From: an uncultured Oscillospiraceae bacterium
GTDB lineage: Bacteria > Bacillota > Clostridia > Oscillospirales > Acutalibacteraceae
NCBI GenBank assembly: GCA_900539425.1
Contig: UQBX01000035.1
Span: 1-15,251 of the forward strand
DNA: 15,251 nucleotides
Direction of reading: 5' to 3'
The position numbers and the translations under genes were made by a program. Below are positions 6,128 to 11,964 of the stretch, piece after piece. The notes below the pieces were generated by a model. The model was not told the origin of the DNA. It worked only from the letters and a program-made list of their open reading frames with translations, and searched no databases. How positions within the stretch are numbered: the first letter of the stretch is position 1; each line of letters begins with the position of its first letter.

Positions 6128-6955
6128 TTACATTTCCTCCGTTTTAGCCATATCGGCAAATTTTATCTTCGCCTCATCCCATAAAGAATCAAGAACTTCT
6201 ATTGATGAGTTTTTCATATCAATACCGCGCTCCTGAGCAAGTTTTTCAACAATTAAATATCTGCCGATAAACTTATCAGTTGCGCCTGTAAGCGCCTCTT
6301 CGCTGTCCGCCCCGATAAATCTTGAAACATTTACACAGGAAAACAGGACATCGCCGAACTCCTCATCAATATGCGCCTTATCTTTTTCGGACAAAGCATT
6401 TTCCAACTCATTAATCTCTTCATGCAGTTTCTGAAACGCTCCGTCTGAGCTGCTCCAGTCGAAACCTGCCTTGGCTGCCTTCTGCTGGACTTTCTGTGCC
6501 CGCATTAACGCGGGAAATTCACGCGGTACTTTAAGCATTGATTCGCTCTGCTTTTTCATACCTTTGGTTTTGAGTTTGATCTCATCCCATCTTTCAAGTG
6601 CTTCTGCACTGTCTGCGGCTGATTTATCGCCGAAAACATGAGGATGTCTAACAACAAGCTTCTGACAAAGCTCATTAACTACATCATTGAAATCAAAGGT
6701 TTCTTTTTCTTTCTCCATTTCACAATGGAGCAAAACCTGAAGCAAAACATCACCGAGTTCCTCACGCAATCCGGCTGTATCTTTTTTATTGATTGCCTCT
6801 ACGACCTCGTAAGTTTCCTCAATAAAATTCTTTTTTATTGACTCGTGGGTCTGCTTCATATCCCAGGGACAGCCTCCGGGTGAACGCAAAACGGTAATCA
6901 GACGAAGTAAATCTTCCATATTATAATTTTCCTTAATCTGGAAATCGACTGACAC
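6128..6955 (-). CDS. mazG: Nucleoside triphosphate pyrophosphohydrolase MazG
   Basis: House-cleaning NTP pyrophosphohydrolase (NTP to NMP plus PPi), 275 aa, with two tandem MazG domains. Domain 1 carries GGCPWD at 27-32, then E46-E47-x-x-E50 and E66-x-x-D69, the metal-binding all-alpha NTP pyrophosphatase motif. RRHPHVF-like RHPHVFGD follows. Domain 2 repeats the motif in LHEEINELE...EEFGDVLF near 180-205. The GTG start at 6955 is chosen because the N-terminus VDFQIKENYN precedes the first helix as in clostridial relatives, and GGTGAT lies 3 nt upstream. An ATG at 6919 with AAGGA 10 nt upstream is a weaker alternative. It corresponds to the C-terminal MazG half of Bacillus YabN and lies right before hup. 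Confidence 0.95.
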   Translation of the reverse strand: MSVDFQIKENYNMEDLLRLITVLRSPGGCPWDMKQTHESIKKNFIEETYEVVEAINKKDTAGLREELGDVLLQVLLHCEMEKEKETFDFNDVVNELCQKLVVRHPHVFGDKSAADSAEALERWDEIKLKTKGMKKQSESMLKVPREFPALMRAQKVQQKAAKAGFDWSSSDGAFQKLHEEINELENALSEKDKAHIDEEFGDVLFSCVNVSRFIGADSEEALTGATDKFIGRYLIVEKLAQERGIDMKNSSIEVLDSLWDEAKIKFADMAKTEEM

Positions 6956-6991
6956 CGTATCACCCCTATTTTGATTAATTTGTTCACATAA

Positions 6992-7020
6992 ATAATACTA
7001 TAAATCGGCTCGAAAAGCAA
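6992..7020 (-). promoter_or_regulatory. Candidate promoter of mazG-hup
   Basis: TTGCTT (7015-7020), an exact 17-bp spacer and TATTAT (6992-6997), in the 69-bp gap between the flippase stop and mazG. The -10 is one base off consensus, the -35 is weak. It could drive the abundant hup transcript independently of the flippase gene. Confidence 0.4.
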
Positions 7021-7024
7021 GTGG

Positions 7025-8710
7025 TTAAGCCATTTTTTTATTATGTTGTAAAATTTTAAGTTCCGAAAATTCAACAGTTTTTGACATTATAATCAAGAAT
7101 GTTAAAATCAACGCGTAAATGATACTTAATGCGACAAAACCCGCAAATTCACTCTGAAAATCAAAAAGCGCTCTGTATGTGCAAAGCGACAGCGCATAGG
7201 ACACAGCACTGCAGAGAAGCGGTTTAAGCAACATTTTTATAAAATCGTATTTTACACCGGCATATTTTGAAATAATGTGCATATTGCAAACGAGAATAAC
7301 AGCATAAGCTACTATATCGGAAAACGCGGCGCCGTAAATATTGAAACGCACGTCTGACACAAGTAAATAATTGAGAGCTACACGTATAACGGCGGCAATG
7401 ATGAAAGACGGTATGCTTTTTGAAGCACGCCCGATAGACTGAACGGAAAATACAACAGCCCCTGACAGGCAGAAAAAGATCATCGTAAATCCATACAGGC
7501 GCACAAGATTGGTACAGCCTAAAACAATATCGTAATTTGAACCGCCGTAAAGAATTTCAAGTATGCTTTTTGCATTCAACGCAAGATAGAAACCGCCTGC
7601 GAACGCTATAAGCGAAGTATACTTGAAAATACTGTTTATAAGCGATGACAGATATACTCGTCTGCCGGATTCATACGCCGCAGTGAGTGCGGGAACGGCG
7701 GCTACACCCAGCGCCATTGTGAAACCGGGAAACAGCATTTTAAGATCATTAGCCGAAGAAAACAGCCCGTAAATATATGTAACAGTATCATTTTCGGAAG
7801 CTTTGCCGATTTCAAGGCACTGTGAATATGCCTCTCTCAGTTCTGTCTGATTGCACAGTGAAAGGCAATACTGAATTGACGCATTGTCAAGAAATGCAGA
7901 CAGGCTCTGAATAAGAGTTGAAAGAATTATAGGCAGGCTGAAAGATATAATCTCGCGCATTTCCGGAATTACAGAGCCACGAACAGTTGGATACAAAGAG
8001 GAATACTTTACGCGAACATAAGCAGAACAATAGACCCAGCATAAAAATGCGCCCACAGCCGCACCGGCAATCGCCGCGGCGGAGCTGTAAGGATAGATAC
8101 ATGAAAGCGCTTCCTGCTCCGAATTGCACACAGTTGAGAGCACCATACCCGTTTCAAGATAAGACGAATACAAAGCGCCCATAACATATTTTGAAAAGAG
8201 CAGACCGAAAATCATTTTAAAAGCCGCTTCAATTACCTGCCCTACTGAAGTAGGCACCATATTCATGTGCCCCTCTGAGAAAGACCTGTTTAAAGCGGCG
8301 GCGGCTGAAAAGAAAACAGCCGGCGCCATTGCACATATTGCGGGCAAACTTTTGGGAGAGGATATAGCGTTAGCGTACGGCTCTGCAATGACAAGCATTA
8401 ACGCTGTGCCGATAATACCCGCGGCAAAAAAAAGCAGCGCCGCTCCTTTTTTGAGTTTATATACCTTGGCAGGATCACCTTTTTCGCGGTATTTACTTAT
8501 CAGGTGAGTAAAAGCAACGGGCAAAGCACCCATTATAATAGCGTGCATCGGCATAAAAAGATTGTAAGCTGTGTTAAAATAACCTCTGCCTGTTGCGCCG
8601 ATAAACGAAGTAAGAGGTATCTTATATACTGCGCTGATGATTTTAACAATTACTGAAGCCGCAAGCAGCAAAACGGCTGAGTTAATATACTTTTGCTTTA
8701 TATTATTCAA
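7025..8710 (-). CDS. MOP-superfamily lipid/polysaccharide flippase, SpoVB/YabM-like
   Basis: Multi-pass membrane protein, 561 aa, of the MurJ/SpoVB/polysaccharide-transporter branch of the MOP superfamily. About 14 hydrophobic helices run along the whole length, starting at the conserved opening IKIISAVYKIPLTSFIG. SPFPS-like membrane loops such as ISFSLPIILSTLIQSLSAFLDN are typical of the family. The predicted job is flipping an undecaprenyl-linked cell-wall or spore precursor; the actual substrate cannot be read. Three starts are open (TTG 8722, GTG 8719, TTG 8710). TTG 8710 is chosen because GGTGAT (8715-8720) sits 4 nt before it and overlaps the other two. Position before mazG matches Bacillus yabM. 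A terminator ends 5 nt before this GGTGAT, so expression needs read-through or a promoter further up. Confidence 0.9.
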   Translation of the reverse strand: MNNIKQKYINSAVLLLAASVIVKIISAVYKIPLTSFIGATGRGYFNTAYNLFMPMHAIIMGALPVAFTHLISKYREKGDPAKVYKLKKGAALLFFAAGIIGTALMLVIAEPYANAISSPKSLPAICAMAPAVFFSAAAALNRSFSEGHMNMVPTSVGQVIEAAFKMIFGLLFSKYVMGALYSSYLETGMVLSTVCNSEQEALSCIYPYSSAAAIAGAAVGAFLCWVYCSAYVRVKYSSLYPTVRGSVIPEMREIISFSLPIILSTLIQSLSAFLDNASIQYCLSLCNQTELREAYSQCLEIGKASENDTVTYIYGLFSSANDLKMLFPGFTMALGVAAVPALTAAYESGRRVYLSSLINSIFKYTSLIAFAGGFYLALNAKSILEILYGGSNYDIVLGCTNLVRLYGFTMIFFCLSGAVVFSVQSIGRASKSIPSFIIAAVIRVALNYLLVSDVRFNIYGAAFSDIVAYAVILVCNMHIISKYAGVKYDFIKMLLKPLLCSAVSYALSLCTYRALFDFQSEFAGFVALSIIYALILTFLIIMSKTVEFSELKILQHNKKMA

Positions 8711-8714
8711 AACT

Positions 8715-8720
8715 ATCACC
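8715..8720 (-). promoter_or_regulatory. Ribosome binding site deciding the flippase start
   Basis: GGTGAT, complementary to the AUCACC part of the 16S 3' end, 4 nt before TTG 8710. It overlaps the alternative GTG (8719), making the upstream starts unlikely. Confidence 0.55.
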
Positions 8721-8724
8721 AAAT

Positions 8725-8754
8725 AAAAAAAGACAGCGCAAAATTTGCACTGCC
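8725..8754 (-). terminator. Rho-independent terminator after the coiled-coil gene
   Basis: GGCAGTGC / GCGCTGTC form an 8-bp stem with two G-U pairs, extendable through AAA/TTT in the loop (8732-8754). Seven T follow on the minus strand (8725-8731). It lies 33 nt past the stop of the coiled-coil gene and immediately before the flippase ribosome site. Confidence 0.8.
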
Positions 8755-8787
8755 TTTGAAATCAAACTGCTTTAAATATCCTTTATA

Positions 8788-9327
8788 TTATTCTGCTTTA
8801 TCATCTTTCTCAGAGTTTTCTTTATCGTCCTTCACTTCTGTAAAATCAGTTGTGATCTCACAGCCGGGTTCATAAGACGCACCCGCTTTAACGGAAAGCT
8901 GAACAGCCCTGAAGAAATCTTTTGCCTGCTGAAGAATAACATCGCGCGCCTCCTTTGAGGCGGACTTAACTTCATTTTTAAACTCCTCGGCGCCTCTTTT
9001 AAGCTCCTCGGCATCTTTGTTTTTCGCTTCTTCAAGCTCTGCTTCAAGACTTTGAGTTTTTTCCTTGAGGGCGGAAATATCCGCAACTGCGCAGGCATAG
9101 TCATTTTCGTCAACATCGTTGCCGAGATAAGTTTCGTACTGAAGCCTGCCGAATTTCTCATACGCTTTGGCAAGCTTCGATTTTGCGTCCATATACTCTA
9201 TTCTTTTCCTTGAAAGCTCAAGGTACATTGCGCTCTTTTTATTAATAGTTTCTGCAACGTTTTTAGTTTTTGAAAACATTTCCTCAAAATTAGTAAATTT
9301 CTGAGCATTGTTATCAGTCTTAGCCAT
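8788..9327 (-). CDS. Unrecognised coiled-coil protein
   Basis: I do not recognise this 179-aa gene. The protein is soluble, with no signal peptide and no membrane helix. Residues about 15-145 are almost entirely helix-favouring and charged, with heptad-like spacing at about 85-125 (LKEKTQSLEAELEEAK). The last 20 residues are acidic/charged and disordered (KDDKENSEKDDKAE). Cys occurs only at 79 and 156, so no zinc ribbon. The opening MFSKTKNVAETINKKS followed by helices resembles small helical proteins widespread in clostridia, but that is an impression only. It is a real gene: ATG with GGGGG 8 nt upstream, a near-consensus promoter, and its own terminator. It is a single-gene unit between the recJ-rel operon and the yab operon. 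Confidence 0.85.
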   Translation of the reverse strand: MAKTDNNAQKFTNFEEMFSKTKNVAETINKKSAMYLELSRKRIEYMDAKSKLAKAYEKFGRLQYETYLGNDVDENDYACAVADISALKEKTQSLEAELEEAKNKDAEELKRGAEEFKNEVKSASKEARDVILQQAKDFFRAVQLSVKAGASYEPGCEITTDFTEVKDDKENSEKDDKAE

Positions 9328-9350
9328 AATAACATCCCCCTGTCATCACT

Positions 9351-9379
9351 ATTATATTACATTTTGAATATCATTGCAA
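9351..9379 (-). promoter_or_regulatory. Sigma-A type promoter of the coiled-coil gene
   Basis: TTGCAA (9374-9379), an exact 17-bp spacer and a perfect TATAAT (9351-9356). The start site would be near 9344, giving a leader of about 17 nt that contains the GGGGG ribosome site. Confidence 0.78.
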
Positions 9380-9393
9380 TACAAAATGTAATA
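9355..9393. repeat. 12-bp perfect inverted repeat over the promoter (candidate operator)
   Basis: Arms TATTACATTTTG (9355-9366) and CAAAATGTAATA (9382-9393) are perfect inverted copies separated by 15 nt. The dyad runs from the -10 through and beyond the -35 of the coiled-coil gene, and ends 2 nt from the hemZ stop. The stem is AT-rich and no T-run follows on the minus strand, so an operator is more likely than a terminator. Confidence 0.65.
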
Positions 9394-9395
9394 AT

Positions 9396-10844
9396 TCAAG
9401 AGCAGTTAACTATTTCTTTATAAAAATCTGATATTTTATGCTTTCTGCGGAGTATTTCATCAAAATGCCCTATATATTCATATGGGTATTTATAGTTATA
9501 AATTCGCTCAATTTTTCCGTTTTCAGGATTTTTAAGGCGAGTTACAGCTCCTGCGCCCGCTGCAAGCACCGTATGTGTTTCATCCATCATAAACACGTTA
9601 TAAAGGCAGTCATGCCCCTGAGTGCACCAGCCCGTATTTTCAAGATTTCCTACCGACTTACCCTGCCTATACATATAATAAGGCTTGTATCCCGCACTCG
9701 TAAGAGCATTACGGCTGAACTCCACCATATCGGCAGCAAGCGCCTTATCCGGCATACCGTGAGATGTCATGAACGCACCTGTTTTAAGGCAAAGAGTGTG
9801 AACCGTAATATTTGACGGTGCAAGTTTCAGAGCAGTTTCAATACTGTTTGTAAACGAACGGAGCGTGTCTTTCGGAAGCCCCGCGATAAAATCCATATTG
9901 ATGTTCTCAAACCCGCAATTAACGGCTGTATCATATGCCTGAAGAGTCTGGGCGCTTGTGTGACGCCTTCCTATAACATTAAGCACTTCATCATTAAAAG
10001 TCTGCGGATTTATACTTATTCTGCCCACACCGGCAGATTTGAGCACAGTAAGTTTTTTCTCAGTTACCGTATCAGGTCTGCCTGCCTCTACCGTATACTC
10101 ACGCAATTGGGAAAGATCAAAGTTTTTTTCCACTGCACCGAGCACACGGCTGAGCTGAGATGCCGAAAGTGTTGTAGGCGTACCGCCGCCGAAATAGACT
10201 GTTTCAAGTTTCAGACCGAGTTCCTTAACATAGCGCCCCGTTTCCTCAAGTTCTTTTTCAAGCAGTTCAACATAATCATCAAGCAATGAAGCCGCACGCT
10301 CAATACTGTGTGAAACGAATGAGCAGTAAGAGCACCTTGTAGGGCAGAAAGGTATTGAAACGTAAAGAGAAAAACTGTTTCTGCCGGAAAGAGGAATAAT
10401 CTTATTTTCACTTTCCGCCACTGCCGAAACAAGAGATATTTTTCCGTAGCTGACAAGAAATTTATCTTTGAGGACTTTTTGAGCATAATCGGGTGAAAAT
10501 TTATCTGCAAGAGAATGATAAAACCTTGCGGGGCGAACGCCATATAAAATCCCCCACGGGTATGTATCGCCTGTTGCTTTTGAAAGCACACGGTAAAAAA
10601 GGAGGGACAAAGCGTTTTTTTCATCCTGAGCCTCTTCAATTTTTACAGTATCCTCTGTTTTTACGCCTTCTATATAAGCCCAGACAGTTATTGTGCCGTC
10701 TGAAATACCCGTATAAACAATTATGCCGCTTTCTGTATTCTGCGGCATATTCGTCATCATTTTTATTTTTTCATAAGGGAAAAATATTTCCGCTAAATTT
10801 TCTGTATCATAGGAATAATTGTGGTTTTCGTTTACTAAAATCAT
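9396..10844 (-). CDS. hemZ: HemZ-type radical SAM coproporphyrinogen dehydrogenase-like protein
   Basis: Radical SAM enzyme, 482 aa, close in length and layout to Bacillus HemZ, an oxygen-independent coproporphyrinogen III oxidase homologue. A family-specific N-terminal domain (1-155) precedes the SAM barrel. C167-x3-C171-x2-C174 in IPFCPTRCSYCSF binds the 4Fe-4S cluster, GGGTPT at 219-224 contacts SAM, and NMDFIAGLP is the later barrel motif. The C-terminal HemN-like region includes NTGWCTQGHDCLYN. Oxidative decarboxylation of coproporphyrinogen is inferred only; no other haem gene is in the window, and many anaerobes keep such proteins without a full haem pathway. The ATG lies 3 nt after the stop of the hydrolase gene with only a weak SD, so translational coupling is likely. 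It is the last gene of the recJ-rel operon. Confidence 0.9.
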   Translation of the reverse strand: MILVNENHNYSYDTENLAEIFFPYEKIKMMTNMPQNTESGIIVYTGISDGTITVWAYIEGVKTEDTVKIEEAQDEKNALSLLFYRVLSKATGDTYPWGILYGVRPARFYHSLADKFSPDYAQKVLKDKFLVSYGKISLVSAVAESENKIIPLSGRNSFSLYVSIPFCPTRCSYCSFVSHSIERAASLLDDYVELLEKELEETGRYVKELGLKLETVYFGGGTPTTLSASQLSRVLGAVEKNFDLSQLREYTVEAGRPDTVTEKKLTVLKSAGVGRISINPQTFNDEVLNVIGRRHTSAQTLQAYDTAVNCGFENINMDFIAGLPKDTLRSFTNSIETALKLAPSNITVHTLCLKTGAFMTSHGMPDKALAADMVEFSRNALTSAGYKPYYMYRQGKSVGNLENTGWCTQGHDCLYNVFMMDETHTVLAAGAGAVTRLKNPENGKIERIYNYKYPYEYIGHFDEILRRKHKISDFYKEIVNCS

Positions 10845-10847
10845 ATT

Positions 10848-11462
10848 TTATCTCATATAAGGATTATTTGCTTTTTCAAAAGCCATTGTGGAAATTCTGT
10901 CATGCCCAGGATAAACTTTGAGCGAGCCGTCAAGGGTGGAGAGCCGTTTTAAACTCTGCATAATCTCCTTTGATGAGCCGCCGGGAAAATCCGTTCTGCC
11001 GCAGGAGCAGAAAAAGAGAGTATCGCCGGTAAAAATACAATCGTCAAGCAGATAGCACACACCGCCTTTTGTATGACCCGGTGTTGCAAGAACTTTAATT
11101 TTTGTTTCGCCCAGAATTACCTCCGACCCCTCGGAAACAGTTATATCAGGCTCACAGTTTTCCTGCTGAATACCCATAAAAGCTGAAAGGCTTGCCTTGC
11201 CGGAAGAAAGCATCGGCGCGTCTTCCTTACTGATAACTACTTTTGCTCCGTAGTCTTTTTTTATTTCGGGCACACCGCCGATATGATCAAAATGACCGTG
11301 TGTAAGAAGTATATATTCAAGCTTCGCATCGCCTATAAAGCGGCGCATTTTATCCGAAGCTTCCGTACAATCCACAAGGGCACTCAAACCGCTGGCTTTA
11401 TCAGTGATAAGGTAACAGTTATTAAATAAATCGCCCAGAGTTACTGATTTAATTTCCGTCAT
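10848..11462 (-). CDS. Metallo-beta-lactamase-fold hydrolase (glyoxalase II-like)
   Basis: Cytoplasmic binuclear zinc hydrolase, 204 aa, glyoxalase II-like short subgroup (like Bacillus YqgX). All metal ligands are visible: THGHFDH gives H55, H57, D59 and H60; then H130 in TPGHTKGG, D147 in FTGDTLF and H187 in YPGHD. Compared with true glyoxalase II, the C-terminal glutathione-binding domain is absent, so the substrate is unknown, perhaps a low-molecular-weight thiol ester. The frame extends to an ATG at 11510 inside dtd, but that one has no SD, whereas AAAGGA precedes the ATG at 11462 by 7 nt, so I take 11462. The gene lies 34 nt after dtd and 3 nt before hemZ. Confidence 0.92.
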   Translation of the reverse strand: MTEIKSVTLGDLFNNCYLITDKASGLSALVDCTEASDKMRRFIGDAKLEYILLTHGHFDHIGGVPEIKKDYGAKVVISKEDAPMLSSGKASLSAFMGIQQENCEPDITVSEGSEVILGETKIKVLATPGHTKGGVCYLLDDCIFTGDTLFFCSCGRTDFPGGSSKEIMQSLKRLSTLDGSLKVYPGHDRISTMAFEKANNPYMR

Positions 11463-11496
11463 AATTTTTCCTTTCGGTTGTTTTAAACATCGCCGC

Positions 11497-11949
11497 TCAT
11501 TTAAGCTCACTGCTGTCGAGTATTATCGTAACGGGGCCGTCATTGAGCAGTTCAACTTTCATATCAGCTCCGAAAACACCTGTTTCAACGTGAGAAATGC
11601 CGTTTTCTTTTAAGCGGCGCACAAAATACTCATAAAGCCTGTTTGCCTCATCGGGAGGTGCGGACGGTGTAAAGCTGGGGCGCCTGCCGTGAGTACAGTC
11701 CGCGCACAGAGTAAACTGTGAAACTACAAGCATTTCTCCGCCGATGTCAAGCGATGATAAATTCATTTTGCCGTTTTCGTCCTCAAAAATACGCAGATTT
11801 ACTGTTTTGTTTACAAGCTTATCCGCCTCTTTTTCATCATCGCCCGCCATAACTCCGAGCAGGATAAGAAAGCCTTGCCCGCAGCTGCCTACGGTTTCGC
11901 CGTCCACTTTTACGCTTGCGTGTGTAACACGCTGTATTACTGCTTTCAC
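11497..11949 (-). CDS. dtd: D-aminoacyl-tRNA deacylase Dtd
   Basis: Releases D-amino acids (and glycine mischarged on tRNA-Ala in studied members) from tRNA, a cytoplasmic chirality proofreader; 150 aa, standard length. It begins MKAVIQRVTHASVKVDGE as nearly all family members do. The SQFTL motif is at about 78-82, and the cross-subunit NDGPVT with the Gly-cisPro is near the C-terminus (134-139). The start is GTG with GGTGAT (11955-11960) 5 nt upstream. It follows rel by 15 nt; rel-dtd adjacency is also the Bacillus order (relA-yrvI). The gene looks intact. Confidence 0.96.
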   Translation of the reverse strand: MKAVIQRVTHASVKVDGETVGSCGQGFLILLGVMAGDDEKEADKLVNKTVNLRIFEDENGKMNLSSLDIGGEMLVVSQFTLCADCTHGRRPSFTPSAPPDEANRLYEYFVRRLKENGISHVETGVFGADMKVELLNDGPVTIILDSSELK

Positions 11950-11964
11950 AGCTTATCACCGCCT

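Noticed and set aside
8711..8765. A leader peptide from a TTG near 8765 running through the terminator into the flippase start
   Set aside because: The nearest AAAGGA is about 13 nt away, the codons show no regulatory run of one amino acid, and the frame looks accidental.
9355..9393. The 12-bp dyad as an intrinsic terminator of hemZ
   Set aside because: The stem has only two G-C pairs per arm and no T-run follows on the minus strand; its overlap with a good promoter fits an operator better. Not fully excluded.
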